This document shows, piece by piece, positions 1 through 8,876 of a stretch of 64,000 nucleotides of DNA (positions are counted from its first letter, which is position 1; the number at the start of each line of letters is the position of its first letter). This DNA comes from Candidatus Electrothrix scaldis (lineage in GTDB: Bacteria; Desulfobacterota; Desulfobulbia; Desulfobulbales; Desulfobulbaceae). The stretch covers positions 1,178,001 to 1,242,000 of the forward strand of contig CP138355.1 of assembly GCA_033584155.1 (NCBI GenBank), read 5' to 3'. The position numbers and the translations under genes are program-made. The notes beneath the pieces were generated by a model that was not told the origin of the DNA, made no database searches, and saw only the letters and a program-made list of their open reading frames with translations.

Positions 1-928
1 CTCTGTCCAGGAGATAAGCCAGGAGAGCTTGAAGAAAATTATGGGGGATGTCCGCAAAAGCATACCGGTCGGCTTCAAGCATCATACTAAGGCCCAGGAC
101 GAGGCCCTTATGCCGGAAGGCTATGCAGACGGCTTTGATGAACTGAAGATTGTTCGCGGGGAATACAAGGCAGCACTGAAGCAGGTGGGTACCTTGGGCG
201 GAGGTAATCATTTCCTTGAGATCCAGCAGGGGAGTGACGGCTTTGTCTGGCTGATGCTTCACTCTGGAAGCCGGAATCTTGGCTATAAGGTGGCGCATCA
301 TTATAATAAGTTGGCTATCGAGTTGAACCGCAAATGGCATAGCTCGGTGCCGGAAAAATGGCAGTTGGCCTTTCTCCCTCTGGATGGGCGTAAGGGCCAG
401 GATTATCTCCGAGAGATGCAGTACTGCGTTGATTTTGCCCTGGCAAACCGAGCCCTGATGATGCAGCGGCTCCAGGAAGCCTTTGTTGAGGCAGTAGGGG
501 AGGTTGACTTCGGGGAGATAATCAATATCGCCCATAATTATGCGGCGATGGAACATCATTTTAAACGCAATGTGATGATCCACCGCAAGGGCGCGACCAG
601 GGCCTATGCAGACCAGCTGGGTATTATTCCAGGGAGCCAAGGCACAGCAAGCTATATAGTCAAGGGCAAGGGAGAGCCGGAGAGTTTTATGTCCTGCTCA
701 CATGGGGCTGGTCGAAGACTGGGACGTAAGCAGGCCCAGAAGGAACTTGATCTTGCTGCGGAAAAGGAACGGCTTGATGCTATCGGGGTGATCCACGGGA
801 TACGCAACGCAAAGGACCTGGATGAGGCACCGGGTGCTTATAAGGATATCTCCGTCGTGATGGAGAATCAGCGGGATCTTGTTGAAATCGAGGTGGAGTT
901 ACGGCCTCTGGCGGTGATTAAGGGGTAG
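1..928 (+). CDS. rtcB: RtcB-family RNA ligase, 3' part (5' end outside window)
   Basis: RtcB joins RNA 2',3'-cyclic phosphate or 3'-phosphate ends to 5'-OH ends using GTP and Mn2+, acting in RNA repair. The visible reading frame stays open to the left edge, so the TTG at 29 is not a reliable start and the gene is truncated by the window. Family signatures are all present in order: GGGNHF, HSGSR, NIAHNYA, HRKGATRA, GSQGTASYIV and SCSHGAGR, the last carrying the histidine that is guanylated in characterised RtcB. The stop TAG lies inside a GTAGGGGC palindromic repeat. No archease or RtcA gene is visible on this side. Identification is secure; only the N-terminus is missing. Confidence 0.95.
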   Translation, partial: SVQEISQESLKKIMGDVRKSIPVGFKHHTKAQDEALMPEGYADGFDELKIVRGEYKAALKQVGTLGGGNHFLEIQQGSDGFVWLMLHSGSRNLGYKVAHHYNKLAIELNRKWHSSVPEKWQLAFLPLDGRKGQDYLREMQYCVDFALANRALMMQRLQEAFVEAVGEVDFGEIINIAHNYAAMEHHFKRNVMIHRKGATRAYADQLGIIPGSQGTASYIVKGKGEPESFMSCSHGAGRRLGRKQAQKELDLAAEKERLDAIGVIHGIRNAKDLDEAPGAYKDISVVMENQRDLVEIEVELRPLAVIKG

Positions 929-990
929 GGGCGACCGGCTGGTCGCCCATGCATCGTATTCATAACAGGGCGATCGCCGATCGCCCCTAC
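925..990. repeat. Dispersed GTAGGGGC palindromic repeat, copy 1
   Basis: The left arm GTAGGGGCGACC at 925-936 is mirrored by TCGCCCCTAC at 981-990, with further short self-complementary GATCGCC/GGCGATC blocks between them. It separates the convergent rtcB and pyrC genes and overlaps both stop regions, so it could also act as a structured 3' end. Related arms occur at 40241-40268, 57388-57465 and 58694-58765. Confidence 0.7.
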
Positions 991-2258
991 GCCAAGGCAT
1001 GGGTTATGCGTCCATCCATAATGGTGTACACGGCCCGTCCCTGGAGTCTCTCGCCTAAAAAGGGAGAGTTCTTACTCTTGGAAACGACGTGTTCTTCGGT
1101 ATAGGAGAATTGGAGGTCAGGGTTAATCACGGTGATATCCGCGATGGCTCCGACGCTGAGGCTGCCTCCTTCCACACCGAGAATCCGGGCTGGATTCACC
1201 GAGAGCAACTCAATCAGTTTTTTCTCGTCAATGACACCGTCCCGAACCAGGGCCAGGGATAGGGGCAGGGAGGTCTCCAAGCCAATGATGCCGTTCATGG
1301 CTCGGTCAAATTCCACCTCTTTTTCCAGGATGGAATGGGGAGCGTGATCGGTGGCTATGGCGTCAAAGGTACCGTCGGCCAGACCCTGCCGGATTGCCTG
1401 CCGGTCCTTCTCTGTGCGCAGGGGAGGGTTCATCTTTGCATTGGTGTTATAACCCATAACCGCCTCATCAGTGAGGGTGAAATAATGGGGCGCGGTTTCC
1501 GCTGTCACCCGGACACCTCTGGCCTTGGCTGCGTGAATCAGCTCTGCACTCATAGCGGTACTCACATGGGCGATGTGTACACGTTTACCCAGGCATTCTG
1601 CCAAGGCGATTTCCCGGTACACCATGATGGATTCCGCCGCATTGGGAATGCCTTTGAGACCCAGGCGGGTGGAGACGATGCCTTCATTCATGACCCCATT
1701 ACTCAGGCTCGGTTCTTCACTATGGGAAATCACCAGCAGGTCATGATCGTCGGCATACTCCAGGGCTCGCCGCATGAGCTGGCTGTCACGAACAGGCAGG
1801 CCATCATCACTCACAGCCACCACGCCATTTGCTCGCAGCTCTCCGAATTCCGTCAGCGCAGATCCCTGACTATTTTTACTGATCGCTGCAACCGGGTAGA
1901 CACGGGCATCGGCCTTTTCTGCCTGAGAGAGGATTAAGGCGGTTACGGCGCGGCTGTCGTTCACCGGTTTGGTATTGGGCATACAGGCCACAGCCGTGAA
2001 ACCGCCAGCTGCGGCAGCTCGGGTACCGGAGAGGATGTCCTCCTTGTATTCTTCGCCGGGTTCCCGCAGATGCACATGCATATCAATGAAACCGGGAGCC
2101 ACCCAGCAGCCACTGGCATCTATCTCCTGGACACCCGAGGGAATAGCCGTCGCAGGATCAGCAATGCGTCCGTCGACAATAAGGAGATCGCGTACCTCAT
2201 CCAAGGAATTTGCAGGATCTATGATTCGTCCGTTTTTAATCAGCAAAGGAGCTGGCAT
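987..2258 (-). CDS. pyrC: Dihydroorotase (class I, PyrC/AllB-like amidohydrolase)
   Basis: Catalyses reversible cyclisation of N-carbamoyl-aspartate to dihydroorotate in de novo pyrimidine synthesis. At 423 residues it has the length of the large class I dihydroorotases. The metal-binding motif [10 protein letters not shown] sits near residue 59, the later SHSEE, HIAHVS and ATDHAPH motifs supply further metal ligands, and the MNPPLR segment matches the substrate-binding loop. The ATG at 2258 has a short AAGG upstream. It lies 29 bp downstream of pyrB on the same strand, so the two are very probably one transcript, a common arrangement in which PyrB and PyrC may associate. No pyrI regulatory subunit is seen. 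Confidence 0.95.
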   Translation of the reverse strand: MPAPLLIKNGRIIDPANSLDEVRDLLIVDGRIADPATAIPSGVQEIDASGCWVAPGFIDMHVHLREPGEEYKEDILSGTRAAAAGGFTAVACMPNTKPVNDSRAVTALILSQAEKADARVYPVAAISKNSQGSALTEFGELRANGVVAVSDDGLPVRDSQLMRRALEYADDHDLLVISHSEEPSLSNGVMNEGIVSTRLGLKGIPNAAESIMVYREIALAECLGKRVHIAHVSTAMSAELIHAAKARGVRVTAETAPHYFTLTDEAVMGYNTNAKMNPPLRTEKDRQAIRQGLADGTFDAIATDHAPHSILEKEVEFDRAMNGIIGLETSLPLSLALVRDGVIDEKKLIELLSVNPARILGVEGGSLSVGAIADITVINPDLQFSYTEEHVVSKSKNSPFLGERLQGRAVYTIMDGRITHALA

Positions 2259-2287
2259 ATTTCAAACCTTAATATTATGAGCAACTA

Positions 2288-3220
2288 TTAACTATTTCCC
2301 ATGACCAGATAGAGAAGGGCCATTCGCACTGCAACACCGTTAGTCACCTGGTCCAGAATGACCGACTGGGTACCGTCTGCCACATCAGGCATGAGTTCGA
2401 TGCCTCGGTTGATCGGTCCAGGATGCATGATCAGGGCGTCCGACCGTGCCCATGAGGCCACCTTTGCTGTTACCCCGTATTGCGCGGCGTATTCCCGTAA
2501 AGAAGGAAGCAGTGGGTCATTCTGTCGCTCTTTCTGGATGCGTAGGGTCATGACGACATCGGCATCCTGTACAGCTTCCTTCATACTGGAACAGACCGTC
2601 ACGCCAAGTTCTTTGAGGCCAGGTGGAATCAAGGTTCCTGGGCCATAGACAAAGATTTCTGAGCCCATGCTGAGGAAGCCGAGGATATTAGAGTGGGCCA
2701 CCCTACTGTGCAGGATGTCGCCAATAATTGCAATTTTTAGATCATTCAGCCTTTTTTTGTGTTCCCGGACCGTCATCATGTCCAGAAGGGCCTGTGAGGG
2801 GTGCTCATGGGTGCCGTCACCAGCATTGATGACCGCCGCATTGACATATTGACTGAGCATATGAGGCGCCCCGGAAAAAGAATGACGAATAATAATAATA
2901 TCCGGGTTCATTGCCGAGATGTTGCGGGCAGTATCAATAAGGGTTTCACCCTTGGTTGTGGAACTGGTGGAGGCTGAGATGTTGAAGGTGTCAGCGCTCA
3001 TCCGCTTGGCTGCAATCTCAAAGGAAAGGCGAGTGCGGGTGGAAGGCTCAAAAAAAAGATTAATGATAGTATTGCCGCGAAGGGTGGGGACCTTTTTTAT
3101 TGGACGTGCAGAGATTTCTTTAAAAGATTCTGCCGTATTCAGAATATGGTCAATGTCATCGGCGGCTAGAAGTTCCATGTCAAGGATGTGCCGATGTGAA
3201 AAAAAATAGCCGGTAGTCAT
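2288..3220 (-). CDS. pyrB: Aspartate carbamoyltransferase catalytic subunit
   Basis: Condenses carbamoyl phosphate with aspartate, the committed step of pyrimidine synthesis. The 310-residue length is normal for the catalytic chain. The carbamoyl-phosphate site [13 protein letters not shown] is near residue 56, with HPSQALLD near 140 and HPGPINRG near 267, all in the expected order. It is the upstream member of a pyrB-pyrC pair. No attenuator leader or PyrR-type hairpin could be recognised in the 127 bp between this start and lepB. The absence of an adjacent pyrI suggests an unregulated or PyrC-associated form, which is inference. Confidence 0.95.
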   Translation of the reverse strand: MTTGYFFSHRHILDMELLAADDIDHILNTAESFKEISARPIKKVPTLRGNTIINLFFEPSTRTRLSFEIAAKRMSADTFNISASTSSTTKGETLIDTARNISAMNPDIIIIRHSFSGAPHMLSQYVNAAVINAGDGTHEHPSQALLDMMTVREHKKRLNDLKIAIIGDILHSRVAHSNILGFLSMGSEIFVYGPGTLIPPGLKELGVTVCSSMKEAVQDADVVMTLRIQKERQNDPLLPSLREYAAQYGVTAKVASWARSDALIMHPGPINRGIELMPDVADGTQSVILDQVTNGVAVRMALLYLVMGNS

Positions 3221-3347
3221 AGTTAAAACAGTCAGAGTAAAATCAATCTACGGGCTGCACAGGAATGATGCCTGCGATACACACTGCCTATCTTTGCAAT
3301 AATTGTCTGATGTTGGCAATAGAAAAAGGGTGTAAGGAATAAATTAT

Positions 3348-3998
3348 TTAGTGGAGGATGTCGCCGATCCTGCTCCAACGGATAGAGGCAAAACGCTTCC
3401 AGGACAGAAGAGATTGTTTGACATCCCATGACCAGTAAATGATAAAGGCCTTGCCGCGAACGGCATTTAGGTTGACAAAACCCCAAAATCTGCTGTCATA
3501 GGAGTTGTCCCTGTTGTCACCCATAACAAAAATATGTCCTTCAGGCACGGTAATTGGCCCAAAATTGTCACGAGGGTCTTCCGTTGCCCGATGGATACGG
3601 GGGTCTCTGAATTCTCCGTGAGGGTCTTCTGTAGGTTCACCATTAATAAATATTTTTTTATCTTTTATCTCAACGGTTTCTCCGCCTGTGGCAATGACCC
3701 GTTTAATATAATCAAGCTTGGGATCTTTAGGATATTTGAAGACAACAATGTCTCCACGTTTAGGCGTTTTAATCGGCACAAGTACAGAATCTGTGAAAGG
3801 ATTTTTGATTCCATAAATAAACTTGCTGACTAAAATGTGATCACCAATTAATAAGGTTTCAAGCATAGATCCTGAAGGGATCTTAAAGGCCTGGATGATA
3901 AATGTCCTTATAAAAAGCGCAAGAATAAGGGCGATGATTATAGCTTCCGTGTACTCACGAACAGCGGATTTTTGTTTTGCGGCGTGCTTATTATTCAT
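3348..3998 (-). CDS. lepB: Signal peptidase I
   Basis: Inner-membrane serine protease that removes signal peptides from exported proteins. After a short basic N-terminus there is one hydrophobic anchor (about residues 17-34), then the catalytic serine in KIPSGSM and the catalytic lysine in YIKRVIATGGE, followed by FVMGDNRDNSYDSRFWG. The reading frame can be extended upstream to a TTG at 4034, but the ATG at 3998 gives the usual length (216 residues) and puts the anchor close to the N-terminus, so I prefer it. Neither start has a good Shine-Dalgarno sequence. The catalytic dyad is intact. Confidence 0.93.
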   Translation of the reverse strand: MNNKHAAKQKSAVREYTEAIIIALILALFIRTFIIQAFKIPSGSMLETLLIGDHILVSKFIYGIKNPFTDSVLVPIKTPKRGDIVVFKYPKDPKLDYIKRVIATGGETVEIKDKKIFINGEPTEDPHGEFRDPRIHRATEDPRDNFGPITVPEGHIFVMGDNRDNSYDSRFWGFVNLNAVRGKAFIIYWSWDVKQSLLSWKRFASIRWSRIGDILH

Positions 3999-4259
3999 AA
4001 CAAGAAGGGATCTTTCAGAGTAGTATTTACCCAATTAATAAAACGGGAAGTATCCAAGGGGACAGAGGACGATGAAAACAATCACACAAAATATTGTTAA
4101 ATAGACGAAAAAAAAAATAAATTCAAGCCCAATCGCTGAATTATTCTGTAGTTGTTTCTAATTAATGGTTTTTTCAGGGGGTTTCCAGGCGAGAAAAAAA
4201 ATACGAGAAAGAAAGCTAGATTTAGCTGGCTGAATTTCATAAAAAGGGAAATGCTTTTC

Positions 4260-4290
4260 TTGACATTTAACCTTTTTTATGACCTATTAT
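4260..4290 (+). promoter_or_regulatory. Candidate sigma70-type promoter for the pil operon
   Basis: TTGACA at 4260-4265 is followed after 19 bp by TATTAT at 4285-4290, in an AT-rich 337-bp intergenic stretch (4035-4371) between the divergent lepB and pilM. The spacer is slightly long, so the call is moderate. Nothing else is recognised in this intergenic stretch. Confidence 0.45.
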
Positions 4291-4371
4291 GTCTATACGT
4301 TTGGATTTTTGGAGGGTAGCTAGAGGCGGCTACTCTTTACCGGTAGCAGCTCATATAACTTTAAAAACAGC

Positions 4372-5427
4372 ATGGCAAAAAAAGAGAAGTTTGTCGTTGG
4401 GATTGATATCGGCTCCCATGCGGTGAAAATTTGTCAGATTCAGAGGACGGGTAAGGATGGCTATCAGCTTATCGCTCTTGGAACGGCTGCGATTCCACCT
4501 GGCGCTGTTGAAGATGGTGTTCTGCAAGATCCCGAAGACGTAGGAAAGGCCATTGCAGGACTCTGTAAGAATCTGAAGATTAAGAAGAACGAACGTGTCG
4601 GTCTGTCAATTTCCGGTTACTCGGTAATTGTTAAAAAAATCAATATTGAAATGGAAAGTGAGGATGAACTTGCTCAACGTCTCAATGAAGAGGCAGAACA
4701 GTATATCCCTTTTGATATTAATGAAGTATATTTAGATTTTCAGGTCCTTAAGGCTGGCGAAGATGAGTTTGACCGTAGCGAAGTCATGTTGGTGGCTGCT
4801 AAAAAAGAGGTTATAGATGGGTATCGTGCAATGCTTGAGGCGCAAAAGCTTGTCCCTGCCTTGGTTGATGTTGATGGTTTTGCCTTAGAAAATATTTGGA
4901 CAACGGTATCCGGTGGTAATAAAAATGTCTGTTTGGTGGATATTGGAGCGTCTAAATTAAATATTAACATTATTGCAGATGGTGCTTCTGTTCTTGCCCG
5001 TGATGTTGTTATGGGAAGCGAGAATTTAAGCCAAGAAATCGTCACCACTCTTGAGGTCGATTATGATGAAGCAGAACAGATTAAAATAGGGCGAGTGGAG
5101 GCTCAGGACGAACAAAAGGAAGAGCTTCACGAAATTTTTACACAGATTTGTACCCGATGGGTACTGGAGGTGAAAAAAGCTATTGATCTGTATAAAAATA
5201 ATAATCCTAAAAAACCACTTTCAGTCCTTGTTTTGAGCGGCGGAGGTTCCAAGGTCGTTGGCTTAAGAGAGTATCTTGCCAGTGAAACCGGTCTTGAGGT
5301 CATCCTGTTTAATCCCTTCGAAGGAATGAAGGTGAACGAGAAGAAGATTGACTTGGGATACCTTGAAACCGTAGCTCCTGAAATGTCCATAGCTGCCGGG
5401 TTAGCAATACGACCTGCGGAATTTTAA
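4372..5427 (+). CDS. pilM: Type IV pilus assembly protein PilM
   Basis: Actin-like cytoplasmic ATPase-fold protein that binds the N-terminal tail of PilN and anchors the pilus alignment subcomplex at the inner membrane. It begins with the phosphate-1 motif VVGIDIGSHAVKICQ, has a second nucleotide-binding block VCLVDIGASKLNI near residue 184 and an LVLSGGGSKVVGL adenosine-type motif near 287. The 351-residue length is standard. It is the first gene of pilM-N-O-P and is separated from pilN by three bases, so translation is likely coupled. Confidence 0.95.
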   Translation: MAKKEKFVVGIDIGSHAVKICQIQRTGKDGYQLIALGTAAIPPGAVEDGVLQDPEDVGKAIAGLCKNLKIKKNERVGLSISGYSVIVKKINIEMESEDELAQRLNEEAEQYIPFDINEVYLDFQVLKAGEDEFDRSEVMLVAAKKEVIDGYRAMLEAQKLVPALVDVDGFALENIWTTVSGGNKNVCLVDIGASKLNINIIADGASVLARDVVMGSENLSQEIVTTLEVDYDEAEQIKIGRVEAQDEQKEELHEIFTQICTRWVLEVKKAIDLYKNNNPKKPLSVLVLSGGGSKVVGLREYLASETGLEVILFNPFEGMKVNEKKIDLGYLETVAPEMSIAAGLAIRPAEF

Positions 5428-5430
5428 GAT

Positions 5431-6015
5431 ATGATCCGGATAAATCTCCTGCCCGTACGGCAGATGAAACAGAAGACGCGGGCAGTACAGCAACTCGTTG
5501 TAAGTGGTGCTCTTATAGCGGCAACTCTTGTTGCTTTATCCTTAGGAGCAGGTTATTTCGTAACAACAGTTAGTGGGTTGGAAAAGGATATCAAGGTTCT
5601 TACCGCGCGTAAGAAGGAGTTACAAAAGACCCTTGACTTGATCGTTGATCTGGAAAAGAAAAAGAAACTTATAGAAAAACAAATTGGTGTTATTCATGAA
5701 TTGCAGAAAAAAACTCAACTTACCGTGCGAATTTTGGATGAGGTCGCTCGATTAACACCGCATAAACGACTATGGCTAACTAGTCTTAATCAAACGAGTA
5801 GCACGTTGAATCTGTCTGGTACGGCGTTAGATAATCGGACAATTGCAGACTATCTTGATGCATTAAATGACTCGCAATATTTTTCCAATGTCACTTTGAG
5901 GACGTCTGCACTCAGCAAGTATGGTGGAAGAAACCTGAAACGATTTTCTTTGACCTGCTCTGTCACGATTTCTGGAGCAAATGAAGAAGCTTCACAAAAA
6001 AAGGGAGGTAAATAA
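5431..6015 (+). CDS. pilN: Type IV pilus assembly protein PilN
   Basis: Bitopic inner-membrane protein of the pilus alignment complex. The N-terminus carries the conserved MIRINLLPVR motif that docks into PilM, followed by one membrane segment (about residues 25-45), a lysine-rich coiled coil (about 50-95) and a ferredoxin-like periplasmic domain containing RLWLTSLNQ and the LSGTALDN block typical of PilN. Length (194 residues) is normal. Gene order and spacing with pilM and pilO support the assignment. Confidence 0.93.
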   Translation: MIRINLLPVRQMKQKTRAVQQLVVSGALIAATLVALSLGAGYFVTTVSGLEKDIKVLTARKKELQKTLDLIVDLEKKKKLIEKQIGVIHELQKKTQLTVRILDEVARLTPHKRLWLTSLNQTSSTLNLSGTALDNRTIADYLDALNDSQYFSNVTLRTSALSKYGGRNLKRFSLTCSVTISGANEEASQKKGGK

Positions 6016-6024
6016 TATTTTATT

Positions 6025-6657
6025 ATGGCCTCACAAGACGCAAAATCGAAATTTGATGTTTTTATTGAAGAAAAATATATACCTCTTGATCAAAAGATTA
6101 AGCTAGGTATAGTTGCTGGGATTGTCGTGGCATTGATTGCGGGTTTTTATTTTGCTATTTTTGCTCCAAATATAGAGACGATTAAAAAACTGGAAGCTGA
6201 AAAAGCTTCCCTACAGAAGGATGTAGAGAAGGCTGAAAAGGCTGCTGAAAATTTAGAGCAGCATAAAGCTGAGCTTGAAGAGGCTAAGAAACGATTTGAG
6301 GAAATCTCGATAGTCCTGCCAAAGACAAAAGAAATACCTGCTCTGCTTACAGCTATTTCCGATCATGGAACAAGTGCAGGCCTTGATTTTAACTCATTTA
6401 CTCCAGGTAATGAAACACCCAAGGATTTTTATGCTGAAATTCCAATCAGTATCAGCATTACCGGCCCCTACCATAATATTGGTTATTTCCTTGATCAAGT
6501 GAGTAAGTTAGAACGTATTGTAACTGTAAGAGATATTACATTGGGAGGTCCTCAGCAGGTCGAGGGTGAGATGTTGTTGAAATCTACCTGTAACTTGCTG
6601 ACCTATCGTTCCAGCAGTGAAGCCGCCAGTGATCCTACTAAAAAGAAGAAAAAGTAA
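6025..6657 (+). CDS. pilO: Type IV pilus assembly protein PilO
   Basis: Partner of PilN in the periplasmic alignment complex. A short cytoplasmic segment is followed by a membrane span (about residues 28-48), an alanine/glutamate-rich coiled coil (about 55-95) and a periplasmic domain with the family-typical VLPKTKEIPALLTAIS and FDNIGYFLD-like element, here HNIGYFLDQVSKLERIV. It ends in a run of lysines. The order after pilN and before pilP matches the conserved cluster. Confidence 0.92.
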   Translation: MASQDAKSKFDVFIEEKYIPLDQKIKLGIVAGIVVALIAGFYFAIFAPNIETIKKLEAEKASLQKDVEKAEKAAENLEQHKAELEEAKKRFEEISIVLPKTKEIPALLTAISDHGTSAGLDFNSFTPGNETPKDFYAEIPISISITGPYHNIGYFLDQVSKLERIVTVRDITLGGPQQVEGEMLLKSTCNLLTYRSSSEAASDPTKKKKK

Positions 6658-6673
6658 GTAGAGCAGGGATTCG

Positions 6674-7210
6674 ATGAAGCGTACTATAACAAGACAGTTT
6701 GTTGCTATGTCAATATTGTTTTTTTTGCTGGGGGAAACGAATAGTGTGGCTTTGGGGGCTATAGAGGAAAATGCTGTTAGTACAGAAGGACAGCAGGTTG
6801 AAGGTGATGGGGTGCTGTTGCGCGAAGTCAGTGAATTTGAATATGTCCTTGAAGGGCGCCCAGACCCCTTTCTCCCTTTTCTTTCTAAAGATAGCGGGAG
6901 AAAGGATGAGTTTGATGACACTCCCGATGATGGGGATTCAGATAAGCCGTTAACAGGAATGCGCCTTTTTGAACCTGGTCAACTGAAACTGGTGGCCTTG
7001 CTTAAACTCGGAAGCAAAAATGTTGCTATGGCAGAGGATGTTGCTGGAAAAGGATATCGTCTTGATGAGAATATGCCGATTGGGCGATATGGAGTTATTG
7101 ACAGAATAACCGATGAACAAGTTGAGATTACAGAGCGTTATAAAACCAAGACAGGCCGGATTGTTACAAAAGAGATTGTAATGCGTTTAAAAAAAGAGGG
7201 AGATAAATAA
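6674..7210 (+). CDS. pilP: Type IV pilus assembly lipoprotein-like PilP
   Basis: PilP links the inner-membrane PilN/PilO complex to the secretin. The 178-residue protein has a hydrophobic N-terminal signal (residues 10-28) without an obvious lipobox cysteine, which is unusual because many PilP proteins are lipoproteins. The core shows the family pattern YVLEGRPDPFLPF, then the beta-domain LKLVALLKLGSKNVAMAED, GYRLDENMPIGRYG and the C-terminal KTGRIVTKEIVMRL. Its start ATG follows the pilO stop by 16 bp and it is 2 bp from the next gene. Confidence 0.88.
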   Translation: MKRTITRQFVAMSILFFLLGETNSVALGAIEENAVSTEGQQVEGDGVLLREVSEFEYVLEGRPDPFLPFLSKDSGRKDEFDDTPDDGDSDKPLTGMRLFEPGQLKLVALLKLGSKNVAMAEDVAGKGYRLDENMPIGRYGVIDRITDEQVEITERYKTKTGRIVTKEIVMRLKKEGDK

Positions 7211-7212
7211 AG

Positions 7213-8820
7213 ATGTCTCAAAATTTCTCAACCAACTTACAACAAGGTAATGGAAAACGCCTCTGTTGTCTGATTTGTTGCTTGATGCTTTTCATTTTGA
7301 TGACGGGCAGCCTTCCTAGTCTGGCAGAGGAAGAGGATGCCAGTAGTGAGAAGGTTGTGGTTAGTGGCCTCACCGCATCACCTTCTGGTAAGAATCTTCA
7401 AATAGTAATACACAGCAGTGCTAAGTTTAATGTTCTCCCCCTAAGACTTACTAATCCGATTAGGATAGTAGTTGATATCACCAATGGCGAAATTCAGAGC
7501 GGAGTAGAGCTTGTTTTGCCAGAAGCTTACCGTATTAAAGTGCGTCAGGATTGGTTTCCAGCCGTTTCACAGAGACGTATCGAATTTATTCTACCTCAAG
7601 ACTATACATTTACCTCTACGTGGAACGAAAATGATCTTGTGCTCATTATAGAAAATTTTTTTGCAGAGGAACAGGCTGCTACCGATGAAAAAGAGAGCGA
7701 CCCTGTTGCTCAAACGGAAGAAAGTTCGGAACTCTCTCAAGAGAATCAAGAAGCTGACCCACCAGAAAAGGAAGTTGCTCTAGAAAGTATAGATAATCGT
7801 TTGGTTAAGGTTGACGTGATGGGCTCTGTGTCTGAAGAGGGAGGTAAATCGTTTGAAAGGGAAGGGAAGGGAAATCCTGGACAAACAAGCCCTATAGGGG
7901 ATAACGAGACAATTAGTGTTGATTTTTACAAGATAGATATTCATAATGTTTTTAGGATGTTGCGAGAGATTACAGGGAAAAATATAGTAATTGCTGGTAG
8001 TGTTTCTGGAAATTTGACTCTTGCCTTAACTGATGTACCTTGGCGTTTTGCTCTTGATATTATTTTGAATCTTAAAGATTTGGAAAAGATGGAACGGGGT
8101 AATACTATTATTATCTACCCAAAAGGTAAAGAATTTGTTTGGCCAAAGCAAGAAAATGAAAATATTGATATCAAAGTGAATACTGATATAGTTGAAGCTC
8201 AGAAAAAGGAAGGGATAACAATCACAGGGGTAAACAATATTCCACCAGAGCAACTTGAAGCCAAAAAAATGATAGCTAATGGGAGAATCGCTGAAAAAAA
8301 AGGCGATTTAGAAACAGCGATCCGCTTCTATGAGAAAGCACTGAATAATTGGCCTGAAAATACTAAGCTTGCAACAAAAATATCAACGACGTATCTTACT
8401 AAACTGAATCAGAATGCTAAAGCTGTTTTTTATGCCAAAAAAGCACTTGAGGTGGATAAGAAAAATAGTGCTGCTGCGTTGAATGCCGCTATTGGCTATG
8501 CAAATATGGAGGAGTATCGCCAGGCGCAGCAGTATTTCGATCAAAGTGTCAACTCTGGGGAGCCAAGTCGTGAGGCGTTAATGAGCTATGCTGCATTTAG
8601 CGAACGGCAAAGACAATATGATGCAGCTTTACGTTTACTGAAAAAACTGGAAGAGCTGTATGGACAAGATTTGAATTCTATGGTTGCACAAGCTCGAATT
8701 TATGATTCTTTAGGAGATTATAGCGCCGCTCGTCAAAAATATAAGACTATTCTTAACGCTGGATTTAGAGTGCCACCGGATTTGAAGAAGTTTATCTTGA
8801 GTAAAACCGGTGGAAATTGA
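7213..8820 (+). CDS. AMIN / secretin N-domain / TPR protein of the pilus operon
   Basis: An exported 535-residue protein. After a signal peptide (about residues 15-38) comes an AMIN-like beta domain (about 45-150) that in PilQ binds peptidoglycan, then a low-complexity acidic linker, then a secretin N-terminal (STN-like) domain (about 235-300) with VDFYKIDIHNVFRMLREITG and TLALTDVPWRFALDIIL, very close to the equivalent part of PilQ. Instead of a secretin pore the C-terminal third (about 350-520) consists of tetratricopeptide-like helical repeats. It therefore looks like the front half of PilQ joined to a TPR scaffold, with the pore supplied by the next gene. A PilF/Tgl-like pilotin role is possible but is inference. 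Confidence 0.75.
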   Translation: MSQNFSTNLQQGNGKRLCCLICCLMLFILMTGSLPSLAEEEDASSEKVVVSGLTASPSGKNLQIVIHSSAKFNVLPLRLTNPIRIVVDITNGEIQSGVELVLPEAYRIKVRQDWFPAVSQRRIEFILPQDYTFTSTWNENDLVLIIENFFAEEQAATDEKESDPVAQTEESSELSQENQEADPPEKEVALESIDNRLVKVDVMGSVSEEGGKSFEREGKGNPGQTSPIGDNETISVDFYKIDIHNVFRMLREITGKNIVIAGSVSGNLTLALTDVPWRFALDIILNLKDLEKMERGNTIIIYPKGKEFVWPKQENENIDIKVNTDIVEAQKKEGITITGVNNIPPEQLEAKKMIANGRIAEKKGDLETAIRFYEKALNNWPENTKLATKISTTYLTKLNQNAKAVFYAKKALEVDKKNSAAALNAAIGYANMEEYRQAQQYFDQSVNSGEPSREALMSYAAFSERQRQYDAALRLLKKLEELYGQDLNSMVAQARIYDSLGDYSAARQKYKTILNAGFRVPPDLKKFILSKTGGN

Positions 8821-8876
8821 TCAAGATATTAACGAAATAAATTTCACGATAAGAAATAATTATTCCTAAGGAAGGC